A stretch of 18,390 bases of DNA. Origin: Candidatus Moranbacteria bacterium GW2011_GWE2_36_40 (GTDB taxonomy: Bacteria; Patescibacteriota; Minisyncoccia; Moranbacterales; GWC2-37-73). A program made the translations under genes and the position numbers. The stretch is taken from the NCBI GenBank assembly GCA_000991645.1, contig LBRX01000016.1:1-18390 (forward strand). The letters are read 5' to 3'. The notes beneath the pieces were generated by a model. That model did no database searches. It saw only the letters and a program-made list of their open reading frames with translations, and was not told the DNA's origin. Below, in pieces: positions 6,716 to 13,077 of this stretch; within the stretch, counting starts at the first letter, position 1; every line of letters starts with the position of its first letter.

Positions 6716-6748
6716 ATCCAATACTAAAATCAATATAATTAACATTTT

Positions 6749-6788
6749 GGCAAGTACTATCATGCTATCGAGTGTGATAATACTTGCC
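6749..6788. repeat. 14-bp dyad between divergent promoters
   Basis: GGCAAGTACTATCA (6749-6762) and TGATAATACTTGCC (6775-6788) are inverted repeats with one G-U-type mismatch around a 12-base centre. The dyad lies between the folC promoter (minus) and the promoter of the 6919 gene (plus). It could be an operator for a dimeric regulator or a hairpin terminator for minus-strand or incoming transcripts (ATTTTG follows). With flanks it occupies most of the 142-base stretch 6679-6820. Confidence 0.55.
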
Positions 6789-6820
6789 ATTTTGTGGAGA
6801 TGTTGTTTTGGGGATTTGCT

Positions 6821-6848
6821 TTGACAAAATGGGTGTATTTGCTAAGAT
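6821..6848 (+). promoter_or_regulatory. Promoter of the two-gene unknown cassette
   Basis: TTGACA (6821-6826) is a perfect -35. TGC-TAAGAT (6840-6848) is an extended -10 with a 16-bp spacer. The predicted start near 6855 puts the small hairpin CTTGA/TCAAG (6857-6861 with 6866-6870) at the very 5' end of the mRNA, where such hairpins can protect transcripts. The leader is about 64 bases. Confidence 0.65.
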
Positions 6849-6906
6849 GAAGAACTCTTGAAATATCAAGAAAGACAGGTCTTTGACAAATTCATATCAA
6901 ATAAAA

Positions 6907-6912
6907 AGGAGG
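6907..6912 (+). promoter_or_regulatory. Canonical Shine-Dalgarno AGGAGG
   Basis: AAGGAGG ends six bases before ATG 6919 and fixes that codon as the start, ruling out the in-frame TTG at 6883. It is the only full consensus site in the window; the partner gene has GGAG (7461-7464), also six bases from its ATG. Confidence 0.85.
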
Positions 6913-6918
6913 CAGGAG

Positions 6919-7446
6919 ATGAAAAAACAAGAGAAGAAAAAAGCATGTTTTCAGAAAGATATCAGTTGCGAAGCTATTATAAAACATTTTAATGTTTTTC
7001 AGCAATTTATTGACAATAAAGTGGGGATAGTTTTAGTTCCCTTCCTTCATGTTCTCTTTATGAAATTTATTAAAGAGATGCAGGATGGGTGTGGGAGTTT
7101 TTATGAGACTACTGATTTTTCTCAGCATGATCGTATCATTAAGGTTCTTCTTCTTAGTTATACTGAAAATGTCTTCACTTTTGTCCATAATGGAAAGATT
7201 GTAGATATTCAAACAAATCATCGGAGTTTATTGGAACACCTTCCTATGAGTGACGTATTCAAAACAGTTTGTGCAATTGATGTCGAAAGCAGTTCCAAAG
7301 ATGCTGTGGCAAAAATAATTGAATATTTTGAAGATTTTGTCGGACAACAGGATTTTGACGAGATAAAAAAAGAAGTGGCTCAGATGATTAGGGCTAATCC
7401 GAGTGGAGCAAAGGTTTATGAGGAAATCAAGGATTTCTATCTTTGA
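6919..7446 (+). CDS. Unknown soluble protein, first of a paralogous pair
   Basis: This 175-residue protein was not recognised. It has a Lys-rich N-terminus (MKKQEKKKACFQKD), no signal peptide and no clear membrane segment, though residues 36-52 (VGIVLVPFLHVLFMKF region) are strongly hydrophobic and probably a buried helix. The middle reads as beta strands around HNGKIVDIQ (90-98). A strand plus amphipathic helix CAIDVESSSKDAVAKIIEYFEDFV follows from about 118, and the end is charged and helical. That middle block resembles residues 66-115 of the next gene, so the two look like diverged duplicates. The start is fixed by a perfect Shine-Dalgarno. The pair has its own promoter and terminator and is 24 bases apart. 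No function is assigned. Confidence 0.85.
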   Translation: MKKQEKKKACFQKDISCEAIIKHFNVFQQFIDNKVGIVLVPFLHVLFMKFIKEMQDGCGSFYETTDFSQHDRIIKVLLLSYTENVFTFVHNGKIVDIQTNHRSLLEHLPMSDVFKTVCAIDVESSSKDAVAKIIEYFEDFVGQQDFDEIKKEVAQMIRANPSGAKVYEEIKDFYL

Positions 7447-7470
7447 AAATCACAGGAAAAGGAGAATATC

Positions 7471-7947
7471 ATGAAACCGAGATGGGAAAGAAGGATTGAT
7501 GCGATAACGGCTGAGAATTTTTATTCATGGACTGGGTGCACTGACGGACTTTTGATGCGGTATTTGTTGTTACGCTACGTCGAAGATCTTTTTGAGGACC
7601 ATTTTTTGTTGGAAAAAGGATTCGCATTTGTGCGCTTGTCCAGTTCTTGCGATATTCAAGCTGTTTGCGACGGAAGCATTGTGGACGTTGAATTTCACTT
7701 GCAACCAATCGGCGCCGGAATGCAGAGGGTCTGGATGTTGTCACTTTCATCAGTGGACGCACTTGTAGTTGAAAAATTATTTCAAAAACTGCTGGAATAT
7801 TTGGAAAAAGGAATAGCGACATTTGTCGAAATTGATGATGAGACCATGGGGATGCTGGAAGCTGGAATGCTTAAAAAAATAGAAGCATTCCTTAGCAAGC
7901 CTAAATACGAAATATATTGCTATAGCAACTCAAGCATGAGTCAGTAA
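7471..7947 (+). CDS. Unknown soluble protein, second of a paralogous pair
   Basis: This 158-residue protein was not recognised. It has no signal peptide or membrane segment. Helical segments are expected at about 22-45 (DGLLMRYLLLRYVEDLFEDHF). Strands follow around CDGSIVDVEFHL (66-77), then MLSLSSVDALVVEKLFQKLLEYLEKGI (89-115), a strand-helix block like residues 118-141 of the preceding protein. The GxIVD(V/I) motif and following helix are the clearest shared features. It has a good GGAG ribosome-binding site six bases from the ATG. An intrinsic terminator follows 20 bases after the stop. Homology to its neighbour is inferred by eye from short segments; convergence of a small alpha/beta fold is the alternative. 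No function is assigned. Confidence 0.83.
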   Translation: MKPRWERRIDAITAENFYSWTGCTDGLLMRYLLLRYVEDLFEDHFLLEKGFAFVRLSSSCDIQAVCDGSIVDVEFHLQPIGAGMQRVWMLSLSSVDALVVEKLFQKLLEYLEKGIATFVEIDDETMGMLEAGMLKKIEAFLSKPKYEIYCYSNSSMSQ

Positions 7948-7967
7948 TAAGGAGTATTGTTTTATAG

Positions 7968-8005
7968 ACGGGTTTGGCGTAATTGTGCTGAGCCCGTTTT
8001 TTCTT
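7968..8005 (+). terminator. Intrinsic terminator of the unknown cassette
   Basis: ACGGGTT (7968-7974) pairs with AGCCCGT (7991-7997). The stem continues inward with G-C and G-U pairs to about 7979/7986, and TTTTTTCTTT follows. It closes the two-gene unit begun by the promoter at 6821. Confidence 0.88.
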
Positions 8006-8037
8006 TGTAGTAAGCCCTTTTTTTATTCAAAAAAGCG

Positions 8038-8046
8038 TGGTAAAAT
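8038..8046 (+). promoter_or_regulatory. Extended -10 promoter candidate for trmD
   Basis: TGG-TAAAAT (8038-8046) resembles the rnpB proximal site TGG-TATAAT. A T-run (8018-8023) sits at -35 distance but does not match consensus. Initiation would fall near 8053, at the edge of the AT-rich repeat that leads to trmD. Confidence 0.4.
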
Positions 8047-8049
8047 ATG

Positions 8050-8156
8050 AATAGTTATAGAGTTCATAAAGTTGCAAATTATAAAGCAAGAGCTTGTGAT
8101 TTTTGTGTTCCTAACTTTATAAACCTTAACAACTTTATAACTTTACAAACTTTTAT
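8050..8156. repeat. AT-rich imperfect inverted repeat before trmD
   Basis: The left part (AGTTATAGAGTTCATAAAGT region, 8051-8085) and the right part (TAACTTTATAAACC through AACTTTATAACTTTAC, 8112-8146) are imperfectly complementary, built from repeated ACTTTATAA/TTATAAAGT units around a CAAGAGCTTG palindrome (8088-8097). It ends right at the trmD ATG. No conserved reading frame is seen in it. Confidence 0.5.
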
Positions 8157-8819
8157 ATGCGATTTGATATCATTACAATTTTTCCGAAGATTTTTGATAG
8201 CTATTTTGGCGAATCGATTGTTAAGCGTGCCAAAGAAAAAGGAATTGTGGAAATTAATATTCACAATTTGCGCGATTATTCAACAAATAAACACCATAAT
8301 GTGGATGACACGCCATATGGAGGCGGCGCTGGAATGGTAATGCAAGTTGAGCCTATTTATCGTGCAGTGGCCGATATTCAAAAAGCCAACTTAAAAACCA
8401 GAACAATTTTATTTTCTGCTAAAGGTAAGCGATATAAACAAAAAGATGCCAAAAGATTATCTCAATATGATCAACTTATTTTTGTTTGTGGAAGATATGA
8501 AGGTGTTGATGAGCGCGTGGCTGAGCATGTTGTTGATGAAGAAATTTCCATCGGAGACTTTGTGTTGACTGGTGGTGAGATTCCAGCAATGCTAGTTGTT
8601 GATTCAATTTCAAGACTTCTTCCTGGCGTTCTTGGTAATGATCAGAGTGCAGTAGAAGAATCACACAGTGAAGAGGGATATTTGGAATTTCCACAATATA
8701 CAAAACCGGAAAAATTTTTAAAGTGGGAAGTGCCCAGTATTTTGCTCAGTGGAAATCATGGAGAGATTGAAAGATGGAGAAAAACGAATTCCAAAGAAAC
8801 AAAAAACAAGAAACAATAA
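8157..8819 (+). CDS. trmD: tRNA (guanine37-N1)-methyltransferase
   Basis: TrmD methylates N1 of G37 next to the anticodon using S-adenosylmethionine, which prevents +1 frameshifting. The 220 residues carry the SPOUT trefoil-knot signatures: YGGGAGM at 54-60, CGRYEGVDERV at 111-121 and SIGDFVLTGGE at 131-141. The C-terminal RNA-binding part has YLEFPQYTKPE and LLSGNHGEIERWR near the end. In well-studied TrmD the catalytic Asp (Asp169 in Haemophilus influenzae) lies in an EDSF motif. Here the equivalent stretch reads EESHSEEG (167-174), with Glu in place of Asp and one extra residue. The last dozen residues (Lys/Asn-rich) run into the inverted repeat that follows. Its usual partners rpsP and rimM are absent. 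There is no Shine-Dalgarno. Confidence 0.96.
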   Translation: MRFDIITIFPKIFDSYFGESIVKRAKEKGIVEINIHNLRDYSTNKHHNVDDTPYGGGAGMVMQVEPIYRAVADIQKANLKTRTILFSAKGKRYKQKDAKRLSQYDQLIFVCGRYEGVDERVAEHVVDEEISIGDFVLTGGEIPAMLVVDSISRLLPGVLGNDQSAVEESHSEEGYLEFPQYTKPEKFLKWEVPSILLSGNHGEIERWRKTNSKETKNKKQ

Positions 8820-8894
8820 CCAAACAAATCTCAATAACCAAATTCAAAAATACAAAACGGTTTGATTTTTGTATCTTGTATCTTGATTATTGTT
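8812..8894. repeat. Inverted repeat filling the trmD-ftsW gap
   Basis: AACAATAACCAA (8812-8823) and TTGATTATTGTT (8883-8894) are complementary with one mismatch. Further imperfect pairing lies inside (CAAAAATACAAAAC with TTTTTGTATCTT), and CAATAACCAAA/AATCTCAATAACC units repeat directly. The trmD stop (8817-8819) lies in the left arm, and the right arm ends seven bases before the ftsW ATG. Confidence 0.6.
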
Positions 8895-8901
8895 ACTGCC
8901 T

Positions 8902-10008
8902 ATGCAAACAAAATTGGGAGATAAAACTTTGCTCACAGTCGTCCTTACCTTATTGGTTTTTGGCTTAGTAATGATTGCCAGTGCTGGTGTTATTTATTCT
9001 GAAACAAGATTTCAAGACGCTTATTATTTTTTCAAGCATCAGCTTTTTTTTGGTGTTTTGCCTGGGCTGGCAATGCTTTATTTTTTTTCAAAGATAGATT
9101 ATCATTTTTGGAAAAAAATTGCTGTACCAATATTTTTTGTTTCTGTTATTTTTCTTGTGTTGGTTTTTGTTCCGGGAATTGGATCAAAAGTGTATGGTGC
9201 AAGTCGATGGCTTGCTCTTGGTCCGTTTTCTTTTCAACCTTCAGAAATGGCCAAATTGGCCATAATAATATATCTCGCGGCCTGGCTTGAAAGTCGTGGT
9301 ACACACAGGATTAAAGATGTTTTTGAAGGACTCTTGCCGTTTGCTGGTATCATGGGATTGATTGCTTTTTTAATCATGAAGCAGCCCGATACTGGGACAT
9401 TGGGAGTCATTATTTTGACATCGTTTGCAATATTTTTTGTGTCAGGAGCTCGCTTGAAACATCTTTTCGCGATGGGCATGGTTGGCTTGATGAGTCTTTG
9501 GATTTTAATAAAAATTGAACCATATCGTTTCAATCGTATTTTGGCTTTTTTGGATCCAAGCGCTGATGCGCGAGGAATTGGATATCAAATTAGTCAAGCA
9601 CTTTTGGCGGTTGGGAGTGGAGGTCTTTTTGGGGTTGGACTTGGTCATTCGCGTCAAAAATTTAACTATTTGCCTGAACCTGTTGGGGATTCAATTTTCG
9701 CAGTCATGGGAGAAGAACTTGGCTTGATTGGCGGTGTGGTTCTTGTCATGTTGTTTGTTACTCTGGCTAGCAGGGGAATAAAAATAGCCAAAAATGCACC
9801 AGACATGTTTGGCAAACTCTTGGCCACTGGAATTACCATGTGGATTGTTTTGCAAGCTTTTATAAATATTAGTGCCAATATTGCATTAGTTCCTTTGACT
9901 GGAATTCCGCTTCCATTTATTAGTTATGGTGGAACATCGTTGGTTTTTCTGATGTCAGCAATTGGAATTTTATTGAATATTTCCAAGCAAGCAAATATGG
10001 ATAATTAA
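8902..10008 (+). CDS. ftsW: SEDS-family glycosyltransferase FtsW
   Basis: This multi-pass SEDS protein polymerises lipid II into glycan strands at the membrane, paired with a class B PBP. From ATG 8902 it has 368 residues and about ten hydrophobic segments. Family motifs are GASRWL (99-104), QPSEMAKLA (112-120), KQPDTGT (160-166), the loop YLPEPVGDSIFAVMGEELG with candidate catalytic D263, and IPLPFISYGGTSL near the end. The IPLPFISYGG signature and the place just before murG favour FtsW over RodA. The mre cluster at the window start would need a separate RodA, and this could serve both roles. A TTG at 8890 would add four residues but lies inside the preceding repeat. No Shine-Dalgarno is seen. 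Confidence 0.9.
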   Translation: MQTKLGDKTLLTVVLTLLVFGLVMIASAGVIYSETRFQDAYYFFKHQLFFGVLPGLAMLYFFSKIDYHFWKKIAVPIFFVSVIFLVLVFVPGIGSKVYGASRWLALGPFSFQPSEMAKLAIIIYLAAWLESRGTHRIKDVFEGLLPFAGIMGLIAFLIMKQPDTGTLGVIILTSFAIFFVSGARLKHLFAMGMVGLMSLWILIKIEPYRFNRILAFLDPSADARGIGYQISQALLAVGSGGLFGVGLGHSRQKFNYLPEPVGDSIFAVMGEELGLIGGVVLVMLFVTLASRGIKIAKNAPDMFGKLLATGITMWIVLQAFINISANIALVPLTGIPLPFISYGGTSLVFLMSAIGILLNISKQANMDN

Positions 10009-10038
10009 GTAGTAAACATGGCTTTTTTTGTGTAATTT

Positions 10039-10047
10039 TGCTATGCT
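10039..10047 (+). promoter_or_regulatory. Possible extended -10 promoter before murG
   Basis: TGC-TATGCT (10039-10047) has the extended -10 form with a 4/6 hexamer and no clear -35. Initiation near 10054 would transcribe the whole repeat region into a leader of about 180 bases. This is weak evidence. Confidence 0.3.
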
Positions 10048-10075
10048 GAAGATATAAGTGTAATTTTCAATTTTC

Positions 10076-10224
10076 AATTTCTAATTTTAAAACAAGTCTT
10101 AATTTTTCAATGTTTTAATTTTTTAGACATTTTGAAATTTGGTCACCCGCCTCGCGTCGACGAGCAATCGTCTTTGCGAGTCGAGGCGGGTTGGAAATTG
10201 TTTAGAAATTAAAAATTAGAAATT
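10076..10224. repeat. Nested inverted repeat in the ftsW-murG spacer
   Basis: The 226-base spacer 10009-10234 is non-coding. AATTTCTAATTTT (10076-10088) and AAAATTAGAAATT (10212-10224) are perfect 13-bp inverted repeats, with looser AATTTTCAA/TTGAAA pairing around them. Inside lies the GC-rich element at 10145-10191. The right arm ends ten bases before the murG ATG. Confidence 0.65.
10145..10191. repeat. GC-rich palindromic element, intergenic copy
   Basis: ACCCGCCTCG (10145-10154) and CGAGGCGGGT (10182-10191) pair perfectly over 10 bp. Within them GACGA/TCGTC (10159-10163 with 10168-10172) closes a GCAA tetraloop. It is a close relative of the copy inside folC (5819-5868) and far richer in G+C than the AT-rich spacer that holds it. 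Confidence 0.82.
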
Positions 10225-10234
10225 ATTTAAAATT

Positions 10235-11344
10235 ATGAGAATAGTACTAACTGGTGGTGGCACTGGTGGACATCTTACTCCATTGGTGGCAGTGGCTGAT
10301 AAGTTGAAATTAAAGCTTGGACCAGAAGCCGATATTTTGTATGTTGGTAGTGGTGCAAAACTTGAAAAACAAATCATGGCCCAAGAGGGTATTCCTGCAA
10401 AATTTGTGGTTAGTGGAAAAATGCGACGATATTTTTCTTTTCAAAATTTTGTGGATTTTTTCAAAGTACCAATTGGCATAATTCAATCACTTTGGATTTT
10501 GCTTCGCTTCATGCCGGATGTTATTTTTTCAAAAGGAGGATACGTTGCTGTGCCAATTGTTTTGGCTGCTTGGATATATAGAATTCCAATCATGATTCAT
10601 GAATCTGACAGTGCGCCAGGAATGGCAAATCAATTTTTGTCAAAATTTGCCAACAGAATTGCTTTGGCATATCCATCAGCTGAACAATATTTTCCAAAAG
10701 AAAAAGTTGCTTTGACAGGAAATCCCGTTCGCTTTCAGGTAACTGAAGGAGATCCAATTATTTTGAGAAAAGAATTGGGTTTCACTGAAGCGCGAAAAAC
10801 TCTTTTGGTGCTTGGAGGCTCACAAGGTTCACAAGTTATAAATCAGGCTATTGTTAAGATTTTGCCAAAATTGTTGCAACATTTTCAGGTTATTCATCAA
10901 ACTGGCGAAGAACATTTGGAGAGCGTTGTTCGTGAAGCGGGATTTGTTGGTGTGAAGGTTGGGCGTGATGGTTATTGGGCCACGGGCTTCATGAATGCAA
11001 ATAAATTGCGAGATGCTTTTGCTTTGAGTGATTTGGTAATAAGCAGGGCTGGAGCAACTTTTATTGCTGAAATTGCAGCCAATGGAAAACCTGCAATATT
11101 GGTTCCTATTTCACAGAGCGCCAATGATCATCAAAGGATGAATGCCTATGCTTTGGCACAGATAGGCGCTGCACTTGTTTTGGAGGAGACGAATTTGGGA
11201 GAACATATTTTGATTGAAAAAATTGAAAAAATATTTAATGATGACGAGTTGCGTTTGGGTATGACTGAAAAAATAAAAACATTTTATCATCCATCTGCTG
11301 CAGAGGTGATTGCCAATGGAATAATAGAACTTGCTCGGACCTAA
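10235..11344 (+). CDS. murG: UDP-GlcNAc:lipid I N-acetylglucosaminyltransferase
   Basis: MurG adds GlcNAc to lipid I on the inner face of the membrane, making lipid II for FtsW to polymerise. The 369-residue GT-B enzyme shows the N-terminal GGGTGGH loop (7-13), HESD (122-125), GNPVR (162-166), the donor-domain loop GGSQGSQ (194-200), SRAGATFIAE (270-279) and the UDP-binding tail PISQSANDHQRMNA (291-304). All expected motifs are intact and the length is typical. It follows ftsW after a repeat-filled spacer and precedes murC after a 282-base non-coding gap. There is no Shine-Dalgarno; the ATG is preceded by AAAATT. Confidence 0.96.
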   Translation: MRIVLTGGGTGGHLTPLVAVADKLKLKLGPEADILYVGSGAKLEKQIMAQEGIPAKFVVSGKMRRYFSFQNFVDFFKVPIGIIQSLWILLRFMPDVIFSKGGYVAVPIVLAAWIYRIPIMIHESDSAPGMANQFLSKFANRIALAYPSAEQYFPKEKVALTGNPVRFQVTEGDPIILRKELGFTEARKTLLVLGGSQGSQVINQAIVKILPKLLQHFQVIHQTGEEHLESVVREAGFVGVKVGRDGYWATGFMNANKLRDAFALSDLVISRAGATFIAEIAANGKPAILVPISQSANDHQRMNAYALAQIGAALVLEETNLGEHILIEKIEKIFNDDELRLGMTEKIKTFYHPSAAEVIANGIIELART

Positions 11345-11626
11345 GTTTTCTGGGGCCACACGCAACACATGGTTCTTTTGAAATTTTTGCTTTGCCTGTT
11401 TCCTTTTTCGGCACGCTTCGCAATCGAAGAACTATGATTGCTCACTAAGAGTTCGCTGTCGCTCTCTGTTGCCTCAAAAGAAAACAGTCAAAGCAAAAGG
11501 CAAACTCTTAATTTTTGAAACCATATATTGCGTATGATCCTTTTTTCTTCATTGTTATTCTCCCTTCAGATGATGGGAGATATCAGTAGGAAAGAGGGGT
11601 TGAATATAACATTAACAAAATATCAT
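11345..11626. other. Non-coding murG-murC gap with a long inverted repeat
   Basis: Positions 11385-11407 and 11476-11498 are inverted repeats matching at 21 of 23 positions (arms begin TTTTGCTTTG and end CAAAGCAAAA). They enclose a G+C-richer centre with GCACGCTTCGCAA. The 11-mer ACGCTTCGCAA is shared with the palindrome in folC. Downstream, TCTCCC/GGGAGA (11559-11564 with 11575-11580) forms a small hairpin in what would be the murC leader. No credible gene is seen in the gap. A TTG at 11528 opens the murC frame early, but its first 33 residues cross this hairpin and match no MurC N-terminus. Confidence 0.6.
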
Positions 11627-13039
11627 ATGAATATTGAAGATATTAAAAAAGCATATTTTATTGGCATTAAGGGTGCAGGCATGACTGCAATTGTGCAAAT
11701 TTTGCAAAGTAGGGGTGTTGAGGTTAGTGGTTCTGATACAAAAGAAGTTTTCTATACTGATGAAATTCTCAAAAGACTTGGTATTTTTGTTCATGAAGAA
11801 TTTTTGGCTCATCATGTTCCAGATGATGCGGATATTATTATTTATTCAACGGCATATAATGAGAACAATAACGTTGAAATGGCTGAGGCCAAAAAAATGA
11901 AAATCTTGATGTGCAGCTATCCTGAATTGCTGGGTATGCTTTTTGCTGAAAAAATTGGAGTGGCAGTTACTGGAACTCATGGAAAAACAACGACTTCGGC
12001 CATGCTGGCAGAATCATTCCATGGTGCAGAAATAGACCCGAGCGCTATAGTTGGAAGTCAGGTTATTTCTTGGAGGGGTGGCGCTCTTTGTGGGAAGGGA
12101 GAGTATTTTGTTGCGGAAGCTGATGAGTATCAAAACAAATTGAAATATTATCAACCTTGGTCAGCGATTCTTACGAGTGTTGATTGGGACCATCCCGATT
12201 TTTTTCCTGATTTTGTTCAATACAAAAAAGTGTTCAAAGAATTTGTGGAAAAAATTCCAAAGACAGGATTTTTGGTTGTGTGGGGAGACAGCGCTGACAC
12301 GTTGGAAGTGGCTGAGAGTGCTAATTGCAATTTGATTTCCTATGGATTTGGGCAAGATGTTGATTACAAAATTATAAATCATCAAACATTTATATCTGAC
12401 AAGAATATTTCAAATGTTGGACATGATGGAATTCAAAAATTTGAGGTTGAGTTTGAAGACAAAAGTCTGGGAGAATTTGAAACACCGTTGGTTGGCAAGC
12501 ACAATGTCTTGAATGCAACATCAGTGATTGCACTTTGTCATCAGATGGGACTTGATTTGGAAAAAGTTAAAAAATCCTTGAGTGCATTTGAAGGCACAAC
12601 ACGTCGATTTGAATATGTTGGAAAATACAAGGAAGCTCTCTTGATTGATGACTATGCTCATCATCCTGATGAAATAAAAGCAACTCTTTCTGGTGCGCGC
12701 GCTCACTTCAAGGAAAAGAAAGTTTGGACAGTTTTCCATCCACACACTTTTTCAAGAACAAAAGCTTTGTTGCAAGATTTTGCGCAAAGTTTTGATGATA
12801 CTGACCATGTGATTGTGATTGACACATATGGTAGTGCCCGTGAACAAAGTGGAGAAGCAACTTCACAAGATTTGGTAAAACTGATCAACAAGTATCAGCA
12901 TGGAAAAGCTGAGTATATTGCAACCATTGAAGAAGTGGTGGAATATCTCAAAGAAAAGAATGGACTCTATGACGTTTTGATCACAATGGGCGCAGGCGAT
13001 GTTTGGAGAGTGGCTGAAAAATTAAAAAACAGCAACTAG
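11627..13039 (+). CDS. murC: UDP-N-acetylmuramate--L-alanine ligase
   Basis: MurC attaches the first amino acid of the peptide stem to UDP-MurNAc using ATP. From ATG 11627 it has 470 residues, normal for the family. The N-terminal UDP-binding loop is FIGIKGAGM, followed by SGSD. The P-loop GTHGKTT has K120. EADEY is at 164-168, DWDHPD at 186-191, GKHNVLNA at about 290-297, and the C-terminal domain has TTRRFEY and DYAHHPDEI (342-350). An Mpl ligase is the main alternative, but the motifs and the murG/murB company favour MurC. The ATG is chosen because the loop begins about ten residues later, as usual. No Shine-Dalgarno is seen. Its stop codon lies in the loop of an intrinsic terminator. Confidence 0.93.
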   Translation: MNIEDIKKAYFIGIKGAGMTAIVQILQSRGVEVSGSDTKEVFYTDEILKRLGIFVHEEFLAHHVPDDADIIIYSTAYNENNNVEMAEAKKMKILMCSYPELLGMLFAEKIGVAVTGTHGKTTTSAMLAESFHGAEIDPSAIVGSQVISWRGGALCGKGEYFVAEADEYQNKLKYYQPWSAILTSVDWDHPDFFPDFVQYKKVFKEFVEKIPKTGFLVVWGDSADTLEVAESANCNLISYGFGQDVDYKIINHQTFISDKNISNVGHDGIQKFEVEFEDKSLGEFETPLVGKHNVLNATSVIALCHQMGLDLEKVKKSLSAFEGTTRRFEYVGKYKEALLIDDYAHHPDEIKATLSGARAHFKEKKVWTVFHPHTFSRTKALLQDFAQSFDDTDHVIVIDTYGSAREQSGEATSQDLVKLINKYQHGKAEYIATIEEVVEYLKEKNGLYDVLITMGAGDVWRVAEKLKNSN

Positions 13040-13053
13040 GATTCGCTGTTTTT
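13025..13053 (+). terminator. Intrinsic terminator overlapping the murC stop codon
   Basis: AAAAACAGC (13025-13033) and GCTGTTTTT (13045-13053) pair perfectly over 9 bp around an 11-base loop that contains the murC TAG (13037-13039). The T-run is the 3' arm itself. The next gene starts 24 bases later, so termination may be partial, or the ATPase may use an unseen promoter. Confidence 0.75.
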
Positions 13054-13077
13054 GTGAGAATTTATTTCAATAAAAAA

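Noticed and set aside
6883..6918. TTG start at 6883 for the first cassette gene
   Set aside because: A perfect Shine-Dalgarno is correctly spaced from ATG 6919, and the extra residues have no start signal.
7469..7822. 117-codon minus-strand frame opposite the second cassette gene
   Set aside because: It is the shadow of a plus-strand gene with a ribosome-binding site and terminator; its translation is low in recognisable features.
11528..11626. N-terminal extension of MurC from TTG 11528
   Set aside because: The 33 added residues cross a hairpin and precede the normal MurC N-terminus; ATG 11627 fits the family length.
13054..13077. GTG start at 13054 for the P-type ATPase
   Set aside because: It directly abuts the 3' arm of the murC terminator; ATG 13078 gives the normal N-terminus.
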